A program made the translations under genes and the position numbers. From the NCBI RefSeq assembly GCF_006337065.1, contig NZ_CP040872.1, forward strand, positions 310,001-374,000: a stretch of DNA of 64,000 bases, given 5' to 3'. The DNA is from Agromyces laixinhei. GTDB taxonomy: Bacteria > Actinomycetota > Actinomycetes > Actinomycetales > Microbacteriaceae. Shown here in pieces: positions 49,992 to 58,883 of this stretch. The number at the start of each line of letters is the position of its first letter. Position 1 is the first letter of the stretch. Under the pieces are notes generated by a model. It was not told where the DNA came from. It searched no databases and worked only from the letters and a program-made list of their open reading frames with translations.

Positions 49992-50933
49992 TTGATCTCT
50001 GACCGCGAGTCCCCCCGAGCCGACACCGACATGCCCCTCTCCGATTCCTCCATGCCCTCCATCTCCATGCCCTCGCCCTCCACCTCCACGCCCCCGCCCG
50101 CCGACGACGGTCCACCCGCCGACCCCGCGGCACGACTGCGCGGCATCCGTGCCTATCTCTTCGACCTCGACGGCGTGCTGACGCCGACGGCGACGGTGCA
50201 CATGCACGCGTGGGCGCGCCTCTTCACGCCGTACCTCGCACTGCACGGCGCCGCGCCGTACACCGAGGCCGACTACTTCTCGTTCATCGACGGCAAGCCC
50301 CGCTACGACGGGGTGCGGAGCCTCCTCGAGAGCCGGGGCATCCGCGTGCCCGAGGGCGCGGTGACCGATCCGCCCGAGGCCGACACCGTGCACGGGCTCG
50401 GCAACCGCAAGAACGCCGCCTTCAACGAGACCCTCGCCGAAGAGGGCGTCGAGGCGTATCCGGCGAGCGTCGCCTTCCTCGACGCCGTTCAGGCGAGCGG
50501 ATGCCTCGTGGCCGTCGTCTCGAGCTCGAAGAACGCCCCATCGGTGCTGGCCGCCGCGGGGCTCGCCGATCGCTTCGAGGTCGTCGTCGACGGCGCGGTC
50601 GCTGCGCGCGACGGCATCGCGGGCAAGCCCGCCCCAGACACCTTCGAGCGCGCGGCCCACCTGCTCGGCCTGCCGACCGCGGTGTGCGCCGTGGTCGAAG
50701 ACGCCGAGTCGGGCGTGACGGCCGGCGCGACGGGCGACTTCGGCGTCGTGATCGGCGTCGACCGCGGCGTCGGCCGCGACGTGCTCGCCCAGCTGGGCGC
50801 CGACCTCGTGGTCGACGAGCTCGACGAACTGATCCCCCTGCTCCCCAACCCCGATCCCAACCCCAACCCCAACCCCAGCCTTCACCCCCACCAGCTCCCC
50901 GAGCCCCTGACCACCCGAGAGGACCGCGAATGA
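49992..50933 (+). CDS. HAD-family beta-phosphoglucomutase-like protein
   Basis: A 313-residue HAD hydrolase. Motif I is LFDLDGVLT (nucleophile Asp58, acid Asp60), motif II is AVVSSSKN and motif III/IV is GKPAPDTFERAA ... VVEDAESGV, as in beta-phosphoglucomutase. TTG 49992 is the start, with AAAGGA about 7 nt upstream. Both ends are unusual: the first 48 residues are Met/Ser/Pro-rich and the tail is PNPDPNPNPNPS. The stop overlaps the GH65 gene by 4 nt. It should convert beta-glucose-1-phosphate from the phosphorylase to glucose-6-phosphate. Confidence 0.9.
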   Translation: MISDRESPRADTDMPLSDSSMPSISMPSPSTSTPPPADDGPPADPAARLRGIRAYLFDLDGVLTPTATVHMHAWARLFTPYLALHGAAPYTEADYFSFIDGKPRYDGVRSLLESRGIRVPEGAVTDPPEADTVHGLGNRKNAAFNETLAEEGVEAYPASVAFLDAVQASGCLVAVVSSSKNAPSVLAAAGLADRFEVVVDGAVAARDGIAGKPAPDTFERAAHLLGLPTAVCAVVEDAESGVTAGATGDFGVVIGVDRGVGRDVLAQLGADLVVDELDELIPLLPNPDPNPNPNPSLHPHQLPEPLTTREDRE

Positions 50934-53443
50934 GGTTCGCCGACCACGACCCGCTGAACCGCACGCGCTTCCCGATCGACGAGTGGGCGCTCGTCGAGAC
51001 CGCGTTCGGCGACGCCGACATGGGTCGCACCGAGACGTTGTTCGCGGTCGGCAACGGTTACCTGGGCCTTCGCGGCAACGTCGAGGAGGGCCGCGACGGC
51101 CACATGCACGGCACCTTCGTGAACGGGTTCCACGAGACGTGGCCGATCCGCCACGCCGAGGAGGCGTTCGGGTTCGCCCGGGTCGGCCAGACGATCGTCA
51201 ACGCGCCGGATGCGAAGGTCATCCGCCTCTACGTCGATGACGAGCCGCTCGTGCTCACGATCGCCGAGCTCCTCGCCTACGAGCGCCGGCTCGACTTCCG
51301 GCTCGGCGCCCTCAGCCGTTCGATCGTCTGGCGCACGCCGTCGGGCAAGCGCGTGCTCATCACGAGCCGCCGCATGGTCAGCTTCACCGACCGACACCTC
51401 GCGGTGCTCGACTACGAGGTCGAGATGCTCGACGCGGATGCCGCGGTGACGATCTCGAGCCAGATCCTGAACCGCCAGGACGGGCGCGACGAGTACCGTT
51501 CGGGCGTGCCCGAGGTTCCCAGCGGCTTCGACCCGCGCAAGGCCGAGATGTTCAACGAGCGCGTACTGCAGCCGCGAGTCAAGCGCAATGAGGGCGGGCG
51601 CCACGTGCTCGCCTACCAGACGACGAACTCGGGCATGACGATCGCCGTCGGCGCCGAGCACGAGATCGCGACCGAGAACCGGTTCACCGAGTCGAGCACG
51701 ATCGGCGACGACCTCGCCAAGCACATCTACCGGGTGCAGGCCAAGCAGGGAACGCCGATCCGGGTGACGAAGATCATCAGCTATCACACGGCCCGTTCCG
51801 TGCCCGCGCGGGAGCTCGTCGATCGCTGCGACCGCACGCTCGACCGCGCCGCCGAGTCCGGCGTCGCGGCGCTCTTCGCGCAGCAGCGCTCGTGGCTCGA
51901 CGACTTCTGGGCGCGCTCCGACGTCGAGATCGAGGGCCAGGCCGCGATCCAGCAGGCGACCCGGTGGAACCTCTTCCAGCTCGCCGAGGCGACGGCCCGC
52001 ACCGACGGCGACGGCGTCGCCGCCAAGGGGGTGTCGGGTTCCGGTTACGGCGGCCACTACTTCTGGGACACCGAGGTCTACGTGATGCCGTTCCTCACGT
52101 ACACGGCTCCCGTCGTGGCACGCAACGTGCTGCGATTCAGACAACGGATGCTTCCTGCCGCCCGCGCCCGGGCGGTGGACCTGAACCAGCGCGGAGCCCT
52201 CTTCCCGTGGCGCACGATCAACGGCCAGGAGTCGAGCGCGTACTATGCGGCCGGCACCGCGCAGTACCACATCGACGCCGACATCTCCTACGCGCTCACG
52301 CAGTACGTCGCGGCGACCGGCGACGACGACTTCCTCGCCCGCGGCGCCATCGACATCCTCGTCGAGACCGCCCGCATGTGGGAAGATCTGGGATTCTGGC
52401 GGTCGAACAACACCGACGACGTCTTCCACATCCACGGGGTCACGGGGCCCGACGAGTACACGACCGTCGTCAACGACAACCTCTTCACCAACGTGATGGC
52501 GCGAACGAACCTCGCGTCCGCGGCATCCGCCGTCGACAATCTGCAGGTGCTCGACCCCGTGGCCTACGAACGTCTCGTCGATCGGCTCATGGTGACCCCG
52601 GCCGAGGTCGCGAGTTGGCGGCGAGCGGCCGCGCACATGCACATCCCGTTCGACGAGCAACTCGGCATCCACCCGCAGGACAGCGCGTTCCTGCAGAAGG
52701 AGCTGTGGGATCTCGAGCAGACTCCCGAAGACCGCCGGCCGCTCCTGCTGCACTACCATCCGCTCGTCATCTACCGCTTCCAGGTGCTGAAGCAGGCCGA
52801 CGTCGTGCTCGCGCTCTACCTGCAGGGCGACCGCTTCTCCACCGAGGCGAAGCGTGCGAACTTCGAGTACTACGACCCGCTGACGACGGGCGACTCGACG
52901 CTCTCGGCCGTCATGCAGTCGATCATCGCGTCGGAGGTCGGCTATCACGAGCTCGCGATCCGGTACTTCCGCTCCGCACTCTTCGTCGACCTCGCCGACC
53001 TGCACAACAACACGGCCGACGGCGTGCACGTCGCCTCGACCGGCGGGGTGTGGGCCGCGCTCGTCTCCGGATTCGGCGGGTTCCGCGACCACAACGGCGT
53101 CTTCACCTTCGACCCGCGACTGCCCGACGGCTGGGCGAGCCTGACGTTCCGCATCACGCTGCGCGGCACGAGGCTCCGCGTCACCCTCGACCCCGACGCC
53201 ATCTCCTTCGCGGTCGAGCTCGGCACCGAGGCACGGGTCAGGGTTCGCGGCGCCGAGGTGTTCGTCAGTGCAGGCACGGATGTCTCGGTGCCGCTCGACG
53301 GCCAGGGTCCGCGTCTCTTCGGAGCGCCGACGATGCGCGACGTCACGAGCACGCGCCGCGCCGACGGAACCCTGCTCACCGCGTCGATTCCGACCTTCTC
53401 GGTCGACGTCGACGAAGCCGATGCGGGGATGCAATTGGACTGA
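50930..53443 (+). CDS. Glycoside hydrolase family 65 disaccharide phosphorylase
   Basis: An 837-residue enzyme of the maltose/trehalose/kojibiose phosphorylase family. The beta-sandwich N-domain (to about 290) is followed by the (alpha/alpha)6 barrel with GYGGHYFWDTEVYVMPF and the general-acid region VTGPDEYTTVVNDN (Glu near 508). HHNTADGVHVASTGG-like residues near 690 belong to the phosphate site. It cleaves an alpha-linked glucose disaccharide with phosphate to beta-glucose-1-phosphate plus glucose. Translation is coupled to the mutase by a 4-nt overlap, giving a complete two-step route. The exact disaccharide is not decided by the sequence. Confidence 0.92.
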   Translation: MRFADHDPLNRTRFPIDEWALVETAFGDADMGRTETLFAVGNGYLGLRGNVEEGRDGHMHGTFVNGFHETWPIRHAEEAFGFARVGQTIVNAPDAKVIRLYVDDEPLVLTIAELLAYERRLDFRLGALSRSIVWRTPSGKRVLITSRRMVSFTDRHLAVLDYEVEMLDADAAVTISSQILNRQDGRDEYRSGVPEVPSGFDPRKAEMFNERVLQPRVKRNEGGRHVLAYQTTNSGMTIAVGAEHEIATENRFTESSTIGDDLAKHIYRVQAKQGTPIRVTKIISYHTARSVPARELVDRCDRTLDRAAESGVAALFAQQRSWLDDFWARSDVEIEGQAAIQQATRWNLFQLAEATARTDGDGVAAKGVSGSGYGGHYFWDTEVYVMPFLTYTAPVVARNVLRFRQRMLPAARARAVDLNQRGALFPWRTINGQESSAYYAAGTAQYHIDADISYALTQYVAATGDDDFLARGAIDILVETARMWEDLGFWRSNNTDDVFHIHGVTGPDEYTTVVNDNLFTNVMARTNLASAASAVDNLQVLDPVAYERLVDRLMVTPAEVASWRRAAAHMHIPFDEQLGIHPQDSAFLQKELWDLEQTPEDRRPLLLHYHPLVIYRFQVLKQADVVLALYLQGDRFSTEAKRANFEYYDPLTTGDSTLSAVMQSIIASEVGYHELAIRYFRSALFVDLADLHNNTADGVHVASTGGVWAALVSGFGGFRDHNGVFTFDPRLPDGWASLTFRITLRGTRLRVTLDPDAISFAVELGTEARVRVRGAEVFVSAGTDVSVPLDGQGPRLFGAPTMRDVTSTRRADGTLLTASIPTFSVDVDEADAGMQLD

Positions 53444-53520
53444 TCACGAGTGTTCACAGCCCTTCGGGCTACCATGTCACAGTCACGACAGCGTCGGTGC
53501 GAATCTGGAGCGGGAGACCC

Positions 53521-54270
53521 GTGGGCCTACTGGACAACTTCGAGAAAAGTCTCGAGCGAGCCGTCAACGGCGCCTTCGCGAAGACATTTCGTTCGGGGCT
53601 GCAGCCCGTCGAGATCACCTCGGCCCTGAAGCGGGAGATCGACACGAAGGCCGCAGTCGTCTCGCGCGACCGCGTGCTCGTGCCCAACAGCTTCGTCGTG
53701 CGCATGGCGCCCGAAGACCACACTCGCATGACGAGCCTCGGCCCCGCGCTCATCGACGAGCTCGTCGATCTCGTGCAGAAGCACGCCGCGAGCCAGCGCT
53801 TCCAGTTCGCGGGCGGCATCACGCTCGAGCTGGCGGCCGACCAGGGCCTCAGCGTCGGCATGGTGCAGGTCGACTCGCAGAACGTGAAGGGCCAGGTCGC
53901 CTGGACCCCGGTGCTCGACGTCAACGGCAAGCGCTACCCGATCATGAAGGGCCGCACGGTGATCGGTCGCGGCAGCGAGGCCGACGTGACGCTCGACGAC
54001 TCCGGCGCCTCACGACGACACGCCGAGGTGCAGTGGGACGGCAGTCGTGCCCGCGTGCGCGACCTCGGCTCCACGAACGGCACCCAGCTCAACGGCTCTC
54101 CGGTCAAAGACGCCATCCTCGAACCCGACTCCGTCATCGGCATCGGCCGCTCGCGCATCACCTTCAGGGTGCTCGCACAGGCCTCGAACGCGGGCGGAGC
54201 CGCTCGCGGCCGCACCGACCCCGCCACCGAACGTCACGACATGGGCGGGTTCTGGGGGCCCGGCGAATGA
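53521..54270 (+). CDS. fhaA: FhaA: DUF3662 and FHA-domain protein
   Basis: A 249-residue protein. Residues 1-125 are the DUF3662 (FhaA N-terminal) domain, beginning MGLLDNFEKSLERAVNGAFAKTF. Residues 145-225 form an FHA domain with GRGSEADV, SGASRRHAEV and GSTNGTQLNG, which bind phosphothreonine. It starts at GTG 53521 with GGGAGA upstream. FhaA is a target and adaptor of the PASTA kinase at the cell pole. It is the first gene of a six-gene chain linked by overlaps through to the first kinase gene. Confidence 0.95.
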   Translation: MGLLDNFEKSLERAVNGAFAKTFRSGLQPVEITSALKREIDTKAAVVSRDRVLVPNSFVVRMAPEDHTRMTSLGPALIDELVDLVQKHAASQRFQFAGGITLELAADQGLSVGMVQVDSQNVKGQVAWTPVLDVNGKRYPIMKGRTVIGRGSEADVTLDDSGASRRHAEVQWDGSRARVRDLGSTNGTQLNGSPVKDAILEPDSVIGIGRSRITFRVLAQASNAGGAARGRTDPATERHDMGGFWGPGE

Positions 54271-54806
54271 GCGAACTGACCCTCCTCGTCCTCCAGCTCG
54301 GCTTCCTCGTGCTGCTCTGGGTGTTCATCTTCGCGATCGTCTACGCCCTGCGCAGCGATCTGTTCGGCCAGCGCGTGCGCAAGCTGCAGCCCGAGACCGC
54401 CGCGCCGGCGGCGGCATCCACGTTCCCGGCTGCGGCGCCCGTGGCCGCGGCGCCGACCTCGCCGGTCACGTCCCGCGCAGCACCCGACGGCTCGAGCGAA
54501 CTCGCGTCGAGCGACAATGCGACCAGGCTCATCATCACGAGCGGCACGAAGAACGGCACCGAGTTCCCGCTCGGCAACGACGAGATCACGATCGGCCGGT
54601 CGAGCGACTCGGCGATCATCATCCGCGATGACTACACCTCGACCCACCACGCGCGGCTCATGCAGTGGAACGGCCGGTGGATGCTGCAGGACCTCGACTC
54701 CACGAACGGCACCTTCCTCAACGGCTCCCGAGTGACCGTGCCGACCCCCATCCCGCTCGGAGCCACCGTCAAGGTCGGAGCGACGACGTTCGAGCTGCGA
54801 CGGTAG
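54267..54806 (+). CDS. fhaB: FhaB (FipA): membrane-tethered FHA-domain protein
   Basis: A 179-residue protein. One N-terminal membrane helix (about residues 5-27) is followed by an Ala/Pro-rich linker and an FHA domain (about 100-175) with IGRSSDSAIIIRDDY, STHHARL and DSTNGTFLNG. It overlaps fhaA by 4 nt. The homologue FipA/FhaB links Ser/Thr-kinase signals to septation and wall synthesis. All phosphothreonine-contacting residues are present. Confidence 0.95.
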   Translation: MSELTLLVLQLGFLVLLWVFIFAIVYALRSDLFGQRVRKLQPETAAPAAASTFPAAAPVAAAPTSPVTSRAAPDGSSELASSDNATRLIITSGTKNGTEFPLGNDEITIGRSSDSAIIIRDDYTSTHHARLMQWNGRWMLQDLDSTNGTFLNGSRVTVPTPIPLGATVKVGATTFELRR

Positions 54807-54809
54807 CCC

Positions 54810-56042
54810 GTGGCGACCATCAAGGCGAGCGCCGCGGTCTCGCACGTCGGCCGGATCCGCTCGAACAACCAGGACTCCGGGTACGCCGGACGCCGTCTGT
54901 TCATGGTGGCCGACGGCATGGGCGGGCACGCCGGCGGCGATGTCGCGAGTGCGATCGCCACGCGCCGCATCGCCGAGGCCGACGCCGACTACGAGCACAC
55001 GACCGAGGCCGCGGCCTCCCTCGAAGGCGCCCTGATCGCCGCCAACCGCATGATCGCCGCCACCGTCGCCGAGCATTCGGAACTCACCGGCATGGGCACG
55101 ACGGTGAGCGGCATTCTGCTCGTCGACGATCACGTCGTCATCTCCCACATCGGCGACTCCCGCATCTACCTGCTGCGCTCGGGCGAGCTCAGCCAGGTCT
55201 CCACCGACCACACGTTCGTGCAACGGCTCGTCGACGCCGGTCGCATCACCGCCGAAGAGGCCATGGTGCACCCGCGGCGCTCGGTGCTCATGCGGGTGCT
55301 CGGCGACGTCGAAGCCTCGCCCGAGATCGACTCGATGGTGCTCGACACCCGCGAAGGCGACCGGTGGATGCTCTGCTCCGACGGCCTGTCGGGCGTCGTC
55401 TCATTCGACGAGATCCACGGGTTCATGTCGGCCGAGGCCGGTGCCAAGCAGGTCGCCGATCGGCTCGTGAAGGCGTCCCTCGACGGCGGCGCCCCCGACA
55501 ACGTCACCGTGGTCCTCCTCGACATCGGCGAACCGCCCGCGCCGGCGACCCCGCCGCTCGTCGTCGGGTCTGCGGCGGCCCCGCCGGCGTTCGGCCAGGC
55601 CGCCGAGCCGGCGCGGCCCCGCGGCATCCGTCTCGCGCCGTTCCGTCCGCACCCGGTGCAGGAGACGCACTTCGAACCCGACTCCGAAGACTTCTTCGAC
55701 GAGATCATCGAGGAGGACGCCCGGCGCCGGCGCCGGCGCCGCTGGATGTGGAGCTTCTGGATCGTGCTGCTGATCGTCGCGATCGTCGCGACCTTCGCGC
55801 TCGGCTACCAGTGGACGCAGACCCGCTTCTACGTGGGCGAATCGAACGGCAGGGTTGCGATCTACCAGGGCATCCAGCAGAACCTCGGGCCGCTGTCGCT
55901 GCACGAACTGCACACCGAGACGAAGGTCGACGTCGCAGAACTCCGCACCTACGACCAGCAGCGGGTCGAGCAGACGATCAGCGCCGGTTCGTTCTCCGAG
56001 GCGTATCGCATCGTGCAGCGGCTGGAGGAATCCCTTGAGTGA
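54810..56042 (+). CDS. pstP: PstP: PP2C-type Ser/Thr protein phosphatase
   Basis: A 410-residue membrane phosphatase. The PP2C domain (1-235) has the metal-site motifs MVADGMGGHAGG, GMGTTVSG, HIGDSR, LCSDGLSG and DNVTVVLL. A Pro/Ala-rich linker, a basic RRRRRRRW stretch, a membrane helix (about 312-332) and a short external part follow. It starts at GTG 54810, 3 nt after the fhaB stop. It reverses phosphorylation by the two kinases in this cluster. Confidence 0.95.
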   Translation: MATIKASAAVSHVGRIRSNNQDSGYAGRRLFMVADGMGGHAGGDVASAIATRRIAEADADYEHTTEAAASLEGALIAANRMIAATVAEHSELTGMGTTVSGILLVDDHVVISHIGDSRIYLLRSGELSQVSTDHTFVQRLVDAGRITAEEAMVHPRRSVLMRVLGDVEASPEIDSMVLDTREGDRWMLCSDGLSGVVSFDEIHGFMSAEAGAKQVADRLVKASLDGGAPDNVTVVLLDIGEPPAPATPPLVVGSAAAPPAFGQAAEPARPRGIRLAPFRPHPVQETHFEPDSEDFFDEIIEEDARRRRRRRWMWSFWIVLLIVAIVATFALGYQWTQTRFYVGESNGRVAIYQGIQQNLGPLSLHELHTETKVDVAELRTYDQQRVEQTISAGSFSEAYRIVQRLEESLE

Positions 56043-57432
56043 CGCACAGACGCCGGCGCGCACCGCCACGCCGCCAGAGGGCATCCGGCGCATCCGGATG
56101 CCGCAGAAGCTGCGCCACCTCGAGTTCTGGCTGCTGCTCGCGGCGTGCTTCATCAACGCCGTGGCGATCGTGCTCGTGCAGTTCGGGGCGCTCGGCCGCG
56201 TCGACACGCAGCTCGTGCTGCTCGGCGCCGGCCTCTCACTGCTCGTGTTCGGGCTGCACGTCGCGATGCGGTTCGTGGCCCGCGACGCCGACCCGTTCCT
56301 GCTGCCGATCGCGACGCTGCTGAACGGGCTGGGCATCGCGATGATCTACCGCATCGACATCGCCGAGGGTGATTCGGGCTGGGAGAGCGCGGCGGTGCGT
56401 CAGATCGCCTGGAGCGCGATCGCGATCGTGTGCGCGATCGCGACGATCCTCGTGATCCGAAACCACCGGGTCCTCTTCCGCTACACCTACCTCGCCGGAC
56501 TCGCGGCGATCGTGCTGCTGCTGCTGCCGCTCGTTCCGGGCCTCGGGCGCGAGGTGTCGGGGGCCCGCGTCTGGATCGGCTTCGGCGACGTCGCGACCTT
56601 CCAGCCGGGCGAGATCGCGAAGATCGCGCTGGCCGTCTTCTTCGCCGGCTATCTCGTGCGCAATCGCGACTCGCTGTCGATGGTCGGCACGAAGTTCCTC
56701 GGCATGAAGTTCCCCCGCGCGCGCGATCTCGGGCCGCTCCTCATCGTGTGGGCGCTGTCGATGGCCGTCATCGTCTTCCAGCGCGACCTCGGCACCGCCC
56801 TGCTCTACTTCGGGCTCTTCCTCGTGATGCTCTACGTCGCGACGAGTCGCATCTCGTGGGTCGTGCTCGGCATGAGCCTCTTCATCGGCGGCGCGATCAT
56901 CGCGAGCCAGACACTCGACTACGTCGGCAACCGCTTCGCGAACTGGCTCGACCCGTTCGCCCCCGAGCGGTTCGACCAGGAGTTCGGCGGCAGTTACCAA
57001 CTCGTGCAAGGGCTGTTCGGACTCGCGAACGGCGGCCTCGTCGGCACGGGCTGGGGCCAGGGCCGCCCCGACCTCACCCCGGTGCCGCAGAGCGACTACA
57101 TCATCGCGAGCCTCGGCGAAGAACTCGGCCTCGCCGGCGTCTTCGCGATCCTCGCCCTCTACCTGCTCTTCGTGGCCCGCGGGTTCCGCATCGGCTTCGC
57201 CGGCCAGGACGACTTCGGCAAGCTGCTCGGCGTCGGGCTCGCGTTCGTCGTCGCCCTCCAGGTCTTCATCGTCGTCGGCGGCGTCACGCGGGTCATCCCG
57301 CTGACGGGGCTCACGACCCCGTTCCTCGCCGCCGGCGGTTCGTCGCTCGTGGCCAACTGGATCATCGTGGCCCTCCTCCTCCGACTGTCCGATACGGTTC
57401 GCAACCATCCGAGGCTGGTGATCGACGGATGA
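56035..57432 (+). CDS. rodA: RodA/FtsW-family peptidoglycan glycosyltransferase
   Basis: A 465-residue SEDS protein with about twelve membrane helices. Signatures are FQPGEIAKIALAVFFAGYL, VFQRDLGTALLYFGLFLVMLY, SYQLVQGLFGLANGGLVGTGWG and SDYIIASLGEELG. TTG 56035 is the start, 8 nt inside pstP, with GGAGGA 6 nt upstream. It polymerises lipid II into glycan strands during elongation or polar growth, working with the class B PBP encoded next. Confidence 0.93.
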   Translation: MSDAQTPARTATPPEGIRRIRMPQKLRHLEFWLLLAACFINAVAIVLVQFGALGRVDTQLVLLGAGLSLLVFGLHVAMRFVARDADPFLLPIATLLNGLGIAMIYRIDIAEGDSGWESAAVRQIAWSAIAIVCAIATILVIRNHRVLFRYTYLAGLAAIVLLLLPLVPGLGREVSGARVWIGFGDVATFQPGEIAKIALAVFFAGYLVRNRDSLSMVGTKFLGMKFPRARDLGPLLIVWALSMAVIVFQRDLGTALLYFGLFLVMLYVATSRISWVVLGMSLFIGGAIIASQTLDYVGNRFANWLDPFAPERFDQEFGGSYQLVQGLFGLANGGLVGTGWGQGRPDLTPVPQSDYIIASLGEELGLAGVFAILALYLLFVARGFRIGFAGQDDFGKLLGVGLAFVVALQVFIVVGGVTRVIPLTGLTTPFLAAGGSSLVANWIIVALLLRLSDTVRNHPRLVIDG

Positions 57433-58883
57433 ATCGAGAACTCAAGCGCGTCTCCATCGTCGCCTTCCTCATGTTCCTCACCCTGCTCGTCTCGTCGACG
57501 ATCATCCAGTACGTGCAGGCCGAGGCCCTCTCCGCCGATCCTCGCAACTCGCGCACGCTGTACGAGAGCTATTCGGTCGAGCGCGGCCCGATCCTCGTCG
57601 GCGGCGAACCGATCGCCTTCTCGCAGCCCTCAGACGACGACTACCGGTTCCAGCGCATCTACGCCAACGGTCCGCTGTACGCGCCGATCACCGGCTACAT
57701 CCCCGTCAACGGCGAGGCGACGGGCCTCGAGCGCTCGCTCAACGACGAGCTCAGCGGCCAGTCGTCGAGTCAGTTCTTCGACTCCCTGAACCGACTCATC
57801 TCCGGGCAGGACCCGATGGGGGCATCCGTCGAGGTCGCGATCGACCCGGTCGCACAGCAGGCCGCATGGGACGCCCTCGGCGACTACTCCGGCGCGGTCT
57901 ACGTCTCGGAGCCGTCGACCGGCCGGATCATCGCGATGGTCACCAAGCCGACCTTCGACCCGAACACCCTCGCGGTGCACGACAGCGCACAGGTGACCGC
58001 GACCTACGAGGGCCTCCTCGCCGATCCGGGTGATCCGCTCTTCAACCGCGCGACCGGCGGCGACATGAACCCGCCCGGCTCCGTGTTCAAGCTCGTCACC
58101 ACGGCGGCGGCGCTCGAATCGGGCCGGTACACGCCGGAGAGCCAGTTGCCGAACCCCGGCACGTTCACGCTGCCGGGCACGAATTCCGTCGTGCGCAACA
58201 CCGAGGGCGGCAACTGCGGCGGCGGCGCGACCGTCAGCCTCGCGACGGCCCTCCGACTCTCCTGCAACATCCCGTTCGCCGAACTCGGCATCGAACTCGG
58301 CGACGCCGCCATTCGCGAGCAGGCCGAGAAGTTCGGATTCAACAGCGAGTTCCTGATCCCGACGACCACCGAGCCGAGCGTGTACCCGCGGGTGCTCGAC
58401 GACGCGCAGACGGCACTGTCGGCCTTCGGCCAGTACGAGGTGCGCACCACCCCCATGCAGATGGCGATGGTGTCGGCGGCGATCGCGAACGGCGGCATCG
58501 TGATGAACCCGAACCTCGTCGATCAGGTCACCGCCCCCGACTTCACACCGTTGCAGGAATTCGCGCCCGACGAGTTCGGGCGGGCGATCAGCGAGGAGAC
58601 GGCGAGCACGATGGTGGAGATGATGGTCAACGGCGTCGAGAACGGGGCCGCGAGTAATGCAAGAATAGACGGCGTCAGCGTGGCCGGTAAAACGGGTACG
58701 GCGGAGAACGGCGAGAGTGACCCCTACACTCTCTGGTTCACCGGGTTTGCTCCCGCCGACAATCCTCAGTATGCAATCACGGTACTCATCGAGGATGGCG
58801 GGGGATTGGGTCAGGAGGGGTACGGCAATCTCATCGCCGCACCCGTCGCAAAGCAGGTACTAGAGGCGGTGCTGAACAAATGA
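57429..58883 (+). CDS. pbpA: PbpA: class B penicillin-binding protein
   Basis: A 484-residue transpeptidase with one N-terminal membrane anchor (about 8-28). The active-site motifs are S218-V-F-K221 (SXXK), S278-C-N280 (SXN) and K421-T-G423 (KTG). It overlaps rodA by 4 nt, so the glycosyltransferase and transpeptidase are made together. It crosslinks peptidoglycan outside the membrane. Length and motifs are normal for actinobacterial PbpA. Confidence 0.95.
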   Translation: MNRELKRVSIVAFLMFLTLLVSSTIIQYVQAEALSADPRNSRTLYESYSVERGPILVGGEPIAFSQPSDDDYRFQRIYANGPLYAPITGYIPVNGEATGLERSLNDELSGQSSSQFFDSLNRLISGQDPMGASVEVAIDPVAQQAAWDALGDYSGAVYVSEPSTGRIIAMVTKPTFDPNTLAVHDSAQVTATYEGLLADPGDPLFNRATGGDMNPPGSVFKLVTTAAALESGRYTPESQLPNPGTFTLPGTNSVVRNTEGGNCGGGATVSLATALRLSCNIPFAELGIELGDAAIREQAEKFGFNSEFLIPTTTEPSVYPRVLDDAQTALSAFGQYEVRTTPMQMAMVSAAIANGGIVMNPNLVDQVTAPDFTPLQEFAPDEFGRAISEETASTMVEMMVNGVENGAASNARIDGVSVAGKTGTAENGESDPYTLWFTGFAPADNPQYAITVLIEDGGGLGQEGYGNLIAAPVAKQVLEAVLNK

